Shown: positions 23,201-30,882 of the stretch, piece after piece
Position numbering within the stretch: the stretch's first letter is position 1
Layout of the letters: each line of letters opens with the position of its first letter
From: Oegoconia quadripuncta
Lineage: Eukaryota > Arthropoda > Insecta > Lepidoptera > Autostichidae
Length of the DNA stretch: 64,000 nt
Direction of reading: 5' to 3'
Assembly (NCBI GenBank): GCA_949316235.1
Contig: OX438741.1
Coordinates: 24,952,324-25,016,323 of the forward strand
Notes under the pieces: model-generated
Seen by the model: only the letters and a program-made list of their open reading frames with translations
What the model was told of the DNA's origin: nothing
The model's database searches: none
Program-made: the position numbers and the translations under genes

Positions 23201-23382
23201 TTCTTATTGGACACAACGGCTGTGCTGTCACATCTCAACCAGAACTCTACACCAGAATAAGCAACTACACCGTTTGGATCAGATCTATCACTGGATCATC
23301 GGCATCTACTTTCACTCCAGGAATTTTTATGCTATCCTTATTAGTTGTTTTCCACTTCATAACAAGTAAATTTGTATTTTAA
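14255..23382 (+). CDS. secreted/membrane-anchored serine protease homologue (catalytically dead), 7 exons
   Basis: Joining 14255-14294, 14549-14625, 14963-15081, 18010-18172, 19651-19785, 20793-20936 and 23155-23382 gives 301 residues with no stop. Every intron is GT-AG. Residues 1-17 are a signal peptide (MNKIVCLLAIAVGYANA). The chymotrypsin fold (family S1) follows from about residue 25. Expected disulfides are all present (C56-C72, C163-C235, C196-C214, C225-C249), as are Gly-Trp-Gly 167-169 and the catalytic-Asp motif NDIAI (Asp128). The histidine motif TAAHC reads TSASC (Ser71) and GDSGGP reads GDYGNP (Tyr229), so it cannot cleave peptides by the usual mechanism. The Ser-Trp-Gly before the last Cys is Ile-Gly-His, and the activation site R-IVGG is R24-LLNG. 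Six N-glycosylation sequons (85, 112, 140, 151, 172, 263) and a hydrophobic C-terminal 20 residues suggest an extracellular, anchored pseudoprotease. Candidate AATAAA signals are at 23586 and 23679. Its ligand or pathway is not evident. Confidence 0.9.
14549..14625 (+). CDS. protease homologue exon 2
   Basis: Acceptor TTTTTTTAG before 14549, donor GTAATA at 14626. Encodes the end of the signal peptide and the activation-site region EDRLLNGNLAGEFQFPYM. The position of the usual Arg-Ile-Val-Gly-Gly is Arg24-Leu-Leu-Asn-Gly. Confidence 0.9.
14963..15081 (+). CDS. protease homologue exon 3 (histidine motif lost)
   Basis: Encodes CGGVLVTHQHVVTSASCLF. The first disulfide Cys pair (C56, C72) is kept, but the catalytic His of TAAHC is Ser71. 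Donor GTACGT at 15082. Intron 3 is 2.9 kb. Confidence 0.93.
15620..15740 (-). mobile_element. family F SINE fragment in intron 3
   Basis: Contains TATTTAAGAGCTATGCTCTT and GTCGGTGGAGTCCTTTCCAT. The palindromic AAGAGC(N)GCTCTT core also occurs at 21085, 21742 and 28500, usually beside a CATCATCAT run. Orientation assigned from the position of the CAT run in other copies. Confidence 0.5.
15836..16540 (+). repeat. possible family E related sequence in intron 3
   Basis: Near 15845-15910 the text GACTAAACC, CCATGTTTGATAAAAATCGG, ATCCGTTTCG resembles the core of the family E repeats at 11989 and 26105. The rest of the interval is unassigned AT-rich intron. Confidence 0.35.
16576..16780 (+). mobile_element. 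Helitron-like element, family H copy 3 (intron 3)
   Basis: Starts TCTAACTAATATTATAAATG after an A, and contains CACAGTGAAACAGATGAACG, GATTTGGATGAAATTTGGTA, TTATCCCGATAAAGTGAG and GCGGGATAAAC. The expected 3' CTAG end is not recognisable, so it is 3'-truncated or diverged. Confidence 0.7.
17229..17640 (+). pseudogene. RTE-like LINE reverse transcriptase fragment with internal inverted duplication
   Basis: 17229-17310 reads SRLKEDLVTKIEKGMLRWFG followed by HVERMNET, typical of the C-terminal region of a lepidopteran RTE-like reverse transcriptase. The sequence then folds back: 17289-17380 is inverted at 17412-17503 with about five mismatches in 92. After the fold, one frame reads DGRVGRGIPWRTYHDQMKEV and another KKGQVKSALNRPACM, both parts of the same C-terminus. 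The element is not functional. Confidence 0.75.
18010..18172 (+). CDS. protease homologue exon 4 (catalytic Asp kept)
   Basis: Acceptor TTTATTACAG, donor GTAAGT. Encodes RIFAGSSILSND and LLNDIAIIT with Asp128 at the chymotrypsin Asp102 position. Two sequons (NAT at 85, NFT at 112). Confidence 0.93.
18435..19130 (+). pseudogene. decayed coding-like sequence in intron 4
   Basis: Three stretches look coding but lie in different frames. 18490-18590 reads ESLGIISRAGKYKDGKLVLQ and GRIESHTSFEQI then stop. 18638-18877 is open for 79 codons and ends CDGYSDGAKEERCFKCLARS, faintly like a decayed LDL-receptor class A repeat. 19030-19130 reads EEHLNATIWSDLLPMTD, resembling a LINE endonuclease end. None has clean splice sites matching the host frame. 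They may be fragments of an unrelated retrogene or LINE, or chance. Confidence 0.3.
19651..19785 (+). CDS. protease homologue exon 5
   Basis: Acceptor TTTTCTTTTCAG, donor GTAATA. Encodes LTQPFTNVTVTPLQLF through CTVSGWGAFNN. The Gly-Trp-Gly at 167-169 is the conserved S1 signature. Sequons at 140, 151 and 172. Confidence 0.93.
20440..20535 (+). mobile_element. SINE family B 3' fragment (intron 5)
   Basis: ACAACACAAGCCTATAGTTG, CTGTGGAACTAGATGGCGCT and the AT-rich tail match the 3' third of family B. Confidence 0.75.
20793..20936 (+). CDS. protease homologue exon 6
   Basis: Acceptor ATGTATTTACAG, donor GTAAGT. Encodes NQDVCTHLF (C196) to MVCAASFDIVSVSCV (C214, C225). In chymotrypsin numbering residue 189 at the base of the S1 pocket is Val here, not the Asp of trypsin or Ser of chymotrypsin. 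Confidence 0.93.
21069..21125 (-). mobile_element. family F SINE fragment (intron 6)
   Basis: ATCATCATCATCATCTTATTTAAGAGC then CTGCTCTTGTCTGCTC: the family-F palindrome beside a CAT run. A second fragment in the opposite orientation is at 21740-21777. Confidence 0.55.
21740..21777 (+). mobile_element. family F SINE 3' end (intron 6)
   Basis: AAGAGCATGGCTCCTAAATA then GATGATGATGATAG, the opposite orientation to the copy at 21069. Confidence 0.5.
23155..23382 (+). CDS. protease homologue exon 7 (serine motif lost, hydrophobic tail)
   Basis: Acceptor TATATTTTCAG. Encodes GDYGNPLVCGN, with Tyr229 at the catalytic Ser position, then LLIGHNGCAVTSQPELYTRI and the hydrophobic end GIFMLSLLVVFHFITSKFVF before TAA. 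The small-residue stretch SITGSSAS before the tail would suit a GPI omega site. Confidence 0.93.
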   Translation, partial: GDYGNPLVCGNMLTGLLIGHNGCAVTSQPELYTRISNYTVWIRSITGSSASTFTPGIFMLSLLVVFHFITSKFVF

Positions 23383-24504
23383 TTTATATTTTGAAATTTT
23401 GTAACCTAATTTAAAACCTATAAGTAGACGCAAGTCTATGGTCTGGCGCTGGTCAAGAATCGAGATAGGTAGGTAGGTAAGTGCTTATGAAATACATAAA
23501 GCGTGTAAATATAGTTTAAAAATTTAATTTAACCACAAGACTTATTATCAAAAGTTATGGTAACAATAATAGATATTAATTTATTAATAAAAGGATTCAA
23601 AATGGAAAACGCATTAGATATAATTTTGCAAAAGTCACTTCTGACATTATAATAGAAAATCAACCATAACTAAGTTTGAATAAAACCAAATATATTCGTA
23701 TAATTTCATGGTTGTATAGGATTTCTTTATCATCATATTAACGGATAAGTATTGGCAGTGTATGGTCCTTCGAGTATATTACACGAGCTCCGTAATAAAT
23801 TATTTTCCTTATCTCACTGTTACATTTTTTTATTTACAGCGAAGTAATGTGTCCTTTTCTTAATATAAATTATAAAAAAGTACACATAAATAAAACTCAG
23901 AAAAATTATCGCCCATTAACGTAATGGCATTTGAGGTAAAATTTGCTCCTTGCAAAGTAACTAAAAGGTTAAAGGTGTTATAAATTTTGAACACGTTCAT
24001 TAGGCTGCATGGATCCCCGTCCCGGCTTTTAGTCGGCGACACACGTAGGAATTTTGTAATAAGATTTCCTTAATTTAAGACTTTCACAGTGTAAGGGTAC
24101 ATGGTTATTGAAGAACTGTTTACTTAAGCCGACAGGGGTTCTTGAATCAACACGATTAGTAGGTATGTGAAATTACATCGTTAAGGGGATGTTATTTTGA
24201 TGTTATTTTACGTGAAATTGTAATGTGGAAACAATTTGTACAGAAAAAAGTAGAAAAGTAATTTAGCTAAAGTGAGAAGGAAAAGTAATATAAAACATTT
24301 GTTTTTCCTGATGTATGTGTATAGTTTCCATTGGGTTTGTGTTTATTAGCAAGTTAGGCAGCGGGTTGACGATCGCACGTTTTGAAGATCAGTGACGTTA
24401 CGGCTCATCACTGGCCTTATGTGAATTATCAAAAACCTCTGTATCCTCAGTTCCCTGCACACTGCCCTCATACTTGGCGTTTCACTGCGAAGTTAAATCA
24501 CGAT
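23383..24504. other. 3' untranslated region and downstream flank
   Basis: AATAAA at 23586 and 23679 are candidate polyadenylation signals, giving a 3' UTR of about 220-320 bases. No other feature recognised. Confidence 0.45.
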
Positions 24505-24728
24505 TGAAGAAATCCGTAGATGTATGAAACTCACCGACATAAACAAGGGTTCACAGAACTGATGGATAATTAAGTTCGACAGTTGAAACCACTCACCGGC
24601 AGGTGTCGCCTGGGACGTCTACAAGAACACCTTCTGACGGATGACTTTAAGCTCATCGCCTCCAACCAGTCGCGTTGAAGTCTATGTGTAACAGTGAATG
24701 TCCTGTGGCTGATATGATGATGATCATG
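24505..24728 (+). pseudogene. RTE-like LINE 3' end, decayed
   Basis: GAAATCCGTAGATGTATG at the start parallels the NEEIR motif region of the copy at 50860. GGATGACTTTAAGCTCATCG, TGTCCTGTGGCTGATATGAT and GATGATGATC at the end parallel the 3' end at 38130-38265. Several stops. Confidence 0.6.
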
Positions 24729-25626
24729 CTTAAATAAAGAGTTATTGTTTATGTTGAATGCACCTAAGCTTCGAAACTAGTAAACTTAGTGTTCGTGAAA
24801 ATAACGCAGAAAAGAAGGCACTTTGAAGGGAAATGAAATTAACTGACTTAAAAAAGCAGGAAGTTATCAATTCGACTGTATTTTTTGTATCTTCGTCAAT
24901 TTTGATGATTTTTTTTGATAATTTTTTTTACCACCAGAGCGGTTCTAAATATCTGATGACGCACTACGAGCGCACTACGGAGATAAATAACGGAGCATAC
25001 TTGAAGTCGGTTGTTTTATCAATTGTTGGCGGTTCGATTATTGAATAGCAGATTAAAACTAAATACCGCTTTTACCCTTCAGGAATACGAATTATTTAAA
25101 TTTTATCGTTGATTTCTTTTTGCATTTCTGTTTGTCTCTCACTATATTTTGAAGGTACAAGAGAGGGTTTTAAGCAAACCAGTTTTTGGCGGTCTTAACC
25201 ACGTCAAACCCTTTGTGTTCCTTAACATTACGTTTATCCGACCCCAAACCATCCCAACTCAGCCAAATGTAACAAAAAATTTGCAAAATGTGAAGTAATT
25301 AATGCTCATATTTTTATGACAGACCCGTGTGGTTATACTATTTACCGGTATGTAAGTATATAATTAGCTTTCAGATCGTGACGTTTCTTATACGCTTATA
25401 CTAGCTTCATTTATAACTGGCAATGGAAAAAAATCTAGGAAGTCAGTTTAACCTTCTTTTCATTGTCGTATCGCGATTTGCAACTTTGCAAGTGTATATA
25501 ATTTTGATTATATTATGTGATATTTGCAAACGTAAATAAACTGATGATGAAGTCGAGTGGACAGTGCAATTCTTTAATGGCTAATAGTAAACTCCTCGAG
25601 TCTGGGCACATTTGAGTTAAGACCTG
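24729..25626. other. intergenic, nothing recognised
   Basis: No gene seen. One 71-codon frame at 24833 begins MKLTDLKKQEVINSTVFFVS but matches no family I know and is AT-driven. Confidence 0.4.
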
Positions 25627-25745
25627 ATGAGCATACATTAAAATATACATATTGTAAATGTAAACATCAATAACTCGGGTACACAGGTCCATATTATACA
25701 TACAACCACATAGCGAGTCCTTAGCGAGATTCGAACCCAGCATAG
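25627..25745 (-). mobile_element. SINE family B fragment
   Basis: On -: tRNA-like head with B box (GGGTTCGAATCTCGC), then GTACCCGAGTTATTGATGTT of the family-B body. Diverged. Confidence 0.65.
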
Positions 25746-25766
25746 GCATATCGGTCCATATTTCTA

Positions 25767-25850
25767 AACAAAATTGAATGAAAGAATAGTTGGGTTCGGT
25801 ATAGACCAAACAGGTCATCGAACCCAACTATTCTTTCATTCAATTTTGTT
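25767..25850. repeat. perfect 32-bp hairpin with structured loop
   Basis: 25767-25798 is exactly complementary to 25819-25850. The 20-base loop contains a further GACC/GGTC pairing. Total 84 bases. No similarity to the 985-1064 hairpin. Confidence 0.9.
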
Positions 25851-25936
25851 CTTCTTAACCCTCGACGAAAAATTACAGGTGTTATGTGTTTGACGGAGTT
25901 GTGTGTGTGTTTGTCCAGTCTTTGTCTGGACGTATC

Positions 25937-26097
25937 CAGTGAGGCCTGTATTATAGAATATTGCTCAAGCGTAAATCTGCGCTTGAGTATAGTTAGAAAG
26001 AGATGCCGCTATACCAGTTACATAAAGCTGTCCCTTTTTAACTGTCCTCAGGCACAGATCTACGCTTGAACGACATTCTGAAATACGGGCCTGAGTG
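25937..26097. mobile_element. small inverted-repeat element (MITE), family G copy 1
   Basis: About 50-base imperfect terminal inverted repeats, CAGTGAGGCCTGTATTATAG at the left and CACTCAGGCCCGTATTTCAG inverted at the right. Each holds a further palindrome around CAAGCGTA(G/A)ATCTGCGCTTG. No coding capacity. Confidence 0.7.
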
Positions 26098-26104
26098 TGT
26101 TCGA

Positions 26105-26190
26105 TTTAAGTTCGTTTTTATTAAGGACTAAACGAGGGGACAGGTGCCGTTTGATGAAAATCGGTTAGTCCATTTCGACGATAATTAAAA
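26105..26190 (-). repeat. family E related fragment
   Basis: AAGGACTAAACG, GTTTGATGAAAATCGGTTAG and CATTTCGACG resemble the core of family E copies. Confidence 0.4.
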
Positions 26191-26316
26191 AAATAAAAAG
26201 GGTTTATTCCGTCCTGTGGCGCCCTCATAGGATAAATTAAGATTTCTTTTTAAATATATAGAATAAATCAAAAATGCACTAACCTGCACTCAAGAAGCCT
26301 AAAGTCTTTGTCTTTT

Positions 26317-26650
26317 AACCGCCTACGTGGCTCAATGTAAAGAACATTGGCTTTATGATTCGAAGGTCGCGGGTTCGATCCCCAGCGGGGTACATGTTTA
26401 AGTACTCGGTTGGGTAGGTGGTAGGGCATTTTAAAATGTCCGGCTGGGTAGCTACTACCATCTTATCTAACTCTGCCGCCAAGCAGCAATGTTAATAGCA
26501 TTATCGTGTTCCGGTTGTCAGAGATAAGATAGCTAGTCGCCCAAATGTGTTGGGGTTTCCGGGTCAGTACGCTTCCACCTTCGACCTTCTTCACTTAACA
26601 TCAGGTGGGATTGAGGTTAAGTACGAACCCGTCGTGCATAAAAAAAAAAC
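26317..26650 (+). mobile_element. tRNA-derived SINE, family A copy 1
   Basis: tRNA-like head AACCGCCTACGTGGCTCAAT with B box GGGTTCGATCCCC, then a 250-base body (GGTAGGGCATTTTAAAATGT, AAGCAGCAATGTTAATAGCA, GTTCCGGTTGTCAGAGATAA, CATCAGGTGGGATTGAGG) and an A9 tail. Full-length copies are also at 45880 and 62230. Confidence 0.9.
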
Positions 26651-26654
26651 TTAT

Positions 26655-26722
26655 CCAGTGAGGCCCGTATTATAGTAGAATGTTGCTCAAGCGTAGATCT
26701 GCGCTTGAGTATAATTAGAAAA
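26655..26722. mobile_element. family G MITE, one arm
   Basis: CCAGTGAGGCCCGTATTATAG and GCTCAAGCGTAGATCTGCGC repeat the left arm of the element at 25937. The rest is missing. It directly follows the poly(A) of SINE A copy 1. Confidence 0.7.
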
Positions 26723-27498
26723 TTATTAAAAAAGAGGCCGTTTCGCATATATCAATAATTTATTAATTTCAATGATTTGAAATTCTCGATAAAAATCGAA
26801 ATTAAAGCTCTTAACACAGCTTTTTGGTGTATTTAGATGATATCATAGTTTCTGGTTGGTTATCTAAATGTCATATTTTTTTATATAGAAGTTTAAACTC
26901 GGACATAGGTTGTTAACCATGTTTAGGCTGTTTCAAAGATACTTAGCTTTTAACACAGTTGGTTTCTTGTATTAGGATCGTTTGTTTTCTCAAGAATTTT
27001 CTTAATTTTCAATTTATAGTTATTTATAATGAAAATTCTGAGTAGGTCCCAGAAAGAACAGGGTGATTATTCTCTTCTGCAGTGAAATATTATTTTCTTC
27101 AAATTATAAATGAATGTTTGAACATAAAACCATAGAAAGTCTTTCGGAATAGACATGTTATATAATAGTACATTTTAGTACGATTTTGCAATGGTTTATG
27201 GGGCAGAAACATAAAAATAACGAGGCCATTATGTACGAATCATTGCACAGGTCAGGCTTGGTTTTATTTGAATTCCGGTAGAATTTCCGACGTTAGTAAC
27301 TCCTTTATGCTTTCGACTTCTCACAAATTCCATCCAATAATCGTCTAAAAGGACGTCTTTTTTGACTACTGTGCACACAGTTCTTTAACAAGATTTGGTA
27401 AGTACCTACTTATTCGCACATTATTGAATTCTTTATAGCAAATATACTTATGCGATACATTGGTCACATATAAGAAGTTAAGGTGAGCTTATCTGTAA
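26723..27498. other. intergenic, nothing recognised
   Basis: AT-rich. No gene or named repeat identified. Confidence 0.4.
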
Positions 27499-27504
27499 GT
27501 GAGA

Positions 27505-27600
27505 TCATCATCAACAGCCTTACACGCCCCCACTGTTGGGGCACAGACTCCTCTTACTAGGAGAGGATATGGGTCATAATCCATGGAGGACTTGCAGATT
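27505..27600 (-). mobile_element. LINE/SINE 3' fragment (CATCATC...CAGCCTTACACGCCCCC)
   Basis: ATCATCATCAACAGCCTTAC, CCCCCACTGTTGGGGCACAG and TATGGGTCATAATCCATGGA are typical of a lepidopteran GATGATG-tailed SINE or LINE read backwards. A related end is at 49318. Confidence 0.55.
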
Positions 27601-27697
27601 AGTGGCCACTGTTTCTAAGATGATAATAATTTTACAAGATGATAGTAATTTTACTACATAATGTAAATATCAACTATATACTTAATTATCTATTATA

Positions 27698-27850
27698 TCT
27701 AACTAATATTATAATTGTGAAATTTTGGATGTTTATTTGTTGCTCAAACGGATGAACAAATTTGGATGAAATATAGTATACAGGTAGAAAATACCCTGGA
27801 TTTTAAAATTTTATCCCGATAAAGTGAGTTCCTATGGAATAAATAAATTA
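27698..27850 (+). mobile_element. Helitron-like element, family H copy 4, truncated
   Basis: Starts TCTAACTAATATTATAATTG, contains AACGGATGAACAAATTTGGA and TTTATCCCGATAAAGTGAGT. 3' end lost. Confidence 0.7.
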
Positions 27851-28130
27851 AAAATATTATATAAACTAATCAACCACAATACAAAAAAAAACATGGATTT
27901 AAAGTGTGATTAAGTAGTTTAGTGACATGTTAGTCTATGTTTAGAAATATTTTAATATTTTATTTCAAATGGTATATAAAACTTGGATTATAATGTTCCT
28001 CCCAAACTCACTATTACCAATAAGGTTACAGCCTAGATAAATAAATAAATAAATAGATTTACCTTACAGAAACCATCATCATCAGCCCGTAAACATCCCA
28101 CTGCAGGGATTATAGGCCTTCCCCCGTATA

Positions 28131-28588
28131 CCGGATGAGTTTTTTTTACCCGAAAGAAAAAAAATAGAGCATATTAGGTAAGTGAAATAGAAGTTATTGG
28201 CATAGGTAGTTTATTTTTTTTTCGAAAACGCACGCGCCGGCCTGAAATTGATATGCGCCTGGCGTGATTCTAAGGGTTCCTATGATGCGAAATTTATTTG
28301 GAACTCATATTTTTTCGAAGATTTCTTTTATTTAATTTAATTATTACTTATTTAATTTAATGATGTAATTAAGTGGAATGGGCTACAATCGCTTTCGTCA
28401 AATAACACAATTAACGCTTTATTCCATGATAGTTTTGAAAAAAAAAGTTAAACTACCTATGCCAATACCTTCTATTTCACTTATCTCATCATCATCTTAT
28501 TTAAGAGCCATGCTCTTATTATTAATTCACTTTGCCTAACTCACCTAATACGCCCTATTTTTTCCTTACGGTAAAAAAACTCATCAAG
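28131..28588. mobile_element. MITE, family M copy 1
   Basis: Imperfect terminal inverted repeats of about 75 bases (start CCGGATGAGTTTTTTTTACC). Flanked by TATA at 28127-28130 and 28589-28592. Shares its sequence with 52317-52679. Its right arm is split by a family-F fragment at 28483-28525 with TTCACTT on both sides. Confidence 0.8.
28483..28525 (-). mobile_element. family F fragment nested in the MITE
   Basis: CATCATCATCTTATTTAAGA and GCCATGCTCTTATTATT, bounded by the 7-base duplication TTCACTT (28476-28482 and 28526-28532). Confidence 0.7.
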
Positions 28589-28758
28589 TATATGAGGGAG
28601 TAATGGTCGTAGTCCACCACGCTGCGCTGGACCAGTGCGGGTTGTGGACTTCACATGCCTTTGAATTTTTATTAAAAACTCATTGGTTGGCCTGCCTGGG
28701 AATCGAACCTGGACCTCCCAAATTGGGAGACCGCTTAACTGCTAAGCCAACGGCGCTC

Positions 28759-30020
28759 GATAAGGGGGGAGAGAGATTTACATAATGAAAAAGACGCAAA
28801 TAAATTGTTCTAGTTATGAATTGGGATCCTATTTTACATCAACAACAACATAATTGATTACGTTTTCTTTCCGAGTAACTTGTAACACAATACAATAATG
28901 TTTGCTTCTAGGTAACAGCATTAGAGTTAAAGGAAGTAAGATTAGTCTAGGGACACAGATGATATATTACTCGAGCAATGGGCTTACGTTCCACGACGCC
29001 CGAGCAGACCTATTTTAGCGGTAGACAATAAAACGGCCGTATAAACAAGCCCATGGAAGTCACAACTAACTGCTGACAGATGTAGGTATTTACTGCTAAA
29101 CGTGGAATTCTCTGCTCGGAATACAATCCTTCTAAACAAAGCAAATGTTGATTCGTTATATCCTTGAAGAAATATCTGCAAATCTCTACGTTAGATCCCG
29201 CCTCCACTCCCGGGAAATAAAAGATTACTCTATATGAATAACTCCACGGAGCGACTCCTCTTGGCGATGTTTTTCAAGGAGCATGATAATCTCTTCCATT
29301 ATTCTTTCTCGGAACTTACTTTAGGAAGGCGACACCGAAATCGCATTTAGATTGAATTTGTATACAAACTTTTTATAGAAAAGGGGTTTAATGATGTTAG
29401 AAATTTTCTGCCAAATAATGTTCATCCTTCAGTGATAGCCGCATATTTGAACCTTACTTAGCGAGTTATGTATATTCATACTAATTTAACCTAAATGACA
29501 ATGTAATTTATATTTCACCCAGCAGAGGTCTCAGGGAGGGTGTGTTGGCTATTTATTGCTAAGACAATTTGACCTAAATAATCCCTTAATAACAAGTTAT
29601 ACAGGTGCGTGTAACCTCGGATTTACATCTCATTTTGTGGAAGGACCGGAGTAGGTACACAAAACGACGGTACAGCGAGGAGGGGCAAGATGGAATCCGC
29701 AGGAAGTTTAAGGCAGATGTTGCGATTCCACAGACGTCGAGTTAGGTCACGCGCACTTTGACCCCCATTGCGGGTCAAACAACGCAATCCGATTGGTTGA
29801 GCTTATCAACATGTAACTATTATTGACTACTGGAAATTATCAAATTTTGCACAGGTCCACTGTTCTCCTTGTCAGATTGTTGTTTATTTTGTATTAAGTG
29901 ACATTTCGTTTAGTCACCTACTTTGAATATAATAAAGTCAAGTGCAAATATCTTATATAACATATATTTTATATACATGGGCGTACTGGGCACACTAAGT
30001 TGAAGGTAAATATTTTTCTA
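28759..30020. other. intergenic, possible regulatory sequence near 29740
   Basis: Locally GC-richer than the window average at 28980-29230 and 29640-29800. Neither stretch has a domain-bearing frame. Sites of note are listed separately at 29744-29779. Confidence 0.4.
29744..29779. promoter_or_regulatory. cluster of AGGTCA-type half-sites
   Basis: AGGTCA at 29744-29749, TTTGACCC at 29757-29764 and its inverted partner GGGTCAAA at 29772-29779. Nuclear receptors bind such half-sites. Whether this is functional cannot be told from sequence. Confidence 0.25.
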
Positions 30021-30077
30021 ATGCACAATGCACGCACGCACTTGACCTCAATCACACTTGATGTTAAGTGAAGATAC
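30021..30077 (-). mobile_element. SINE A 3' fragment
   Basis: GCACTTGACCTCAATCACAC and TTGATGTTAAGTGAAGAT are the reverse complement of the family-A 3' end. Confidence 0.6.
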
Positions 30078-30239
30078 GTATATTATTAAGATACAAAATT
30101 AATTATTTATTATTAAAAATTATTAGTTGATACAGGCGTTACTTTTCATCACAAATAAAGATAACTAGTTTTTTCATTCATTAATTAAAATTTAAAATTA
30201 TACCGCCCGAAAAAATGATTAAGATGATGAGATTGTTTA

Positions 30240-30272
30240 TACGCGTATCCAGTTAATCATAAAAGAAGAAAA
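30240..30272 (+). mobile_element. family D 3'-end fragment
   Basis: ACGCGTATCCAGTTAATCAT followed by AAAAGAAG matches the last bases of family D. Confidence 0.45.
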
Positions 30273-30796
30273 AATGCAGTAACGATTAATAAACAAATAA
30301 ACGGTAATTTTCATTGTTTTTCTAAGTTTCATTGAGTTTTCTTTGATTCTCTTACTTTTACCCCACCACACACCAGGTAAATGCTGGGTACGTCCTTTGA
30401 TTATAGATATTTCGACTGGGCTCTATTTATATTTTTGGATTTTAAAAGTCTTTAAAATTATACAAAACTGACTGTACTTTGGTCAAACTTGTAAATAGCA
30501 TTACTTCGAGGTGGCTCAAACTGCTTTCGTATACTTACAAAGACCAAAATAAAAGTGTCACATGAAAGGCCAAATGTGGCAATTTATCGTATAATAAACT
30601 TCAGGGGCGGTAAGAAGAACTTGAGCCTCTTGGCCTCAGGTCGTATCTTGTATCCATATCTGGATTTCTGTAATATTTTTTACAGACTTTATGACTCGTG
30701 TATTAGAGGTCAACAGTGACACTGGGACGGGCTCTTTGAGAAATTTGTGACTATTTATGTGACATAATATTTGGTAGTGTCGTTTCCAATGCGACT
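30273..30796. other. intergenic, nothing recognised
   Basis: No gene or repeat identified. Confidence 0.4.
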
Positions 30797-30882
30797 TTAA
30801 ACTAAAACCAATTTTGTGTGTTACGTTCTTCTTATTTTAGGAGGAAAGAGATAGCACCACATTAAAATGGTTTTCGCTTTAA
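30797..30882. mobile_element. small MITE, family N copy 1
   Basis: AAACTAAAACCAATTTTG at the left and ACATTAAAATGGTTTTCGCTTT at the right, with GGAGGAAAGAGATAG between, parallel to 63897-64000. More diverged than that copy. Confidence 0.6.

Larger units (their letters stand above)
28073..28758 (-). mobile_element. family C SINE, copy 2, interrupted by a MITE
   Basis: Right part 28593-28758 on - gives the tRNA-like head with B box GGTTCGATTCCC and body. Left part 28073-28126 gives the GATGATGATG tail. Removing 28131-28588 and one TATA restores CCCCCGTATATGAGGGAG, the expected family-C sequence. Confidence 0.8.

Noticed and set aside
26317..26395. tRNA-like sequence with good A and B boxes
   Set aside because: It continues into the shared 320-base SINE A body with a poly(A) tail, and the same applies at 45880 and 62230. 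SINE heads, not tRNA genes. Heads of SINE B and C were rejected for the same reason.
28603..28785. 60-codon frame (+) reading through a Cys/Trp-containing peptide
   Set aside because: Antisense of the SINE C head and body.
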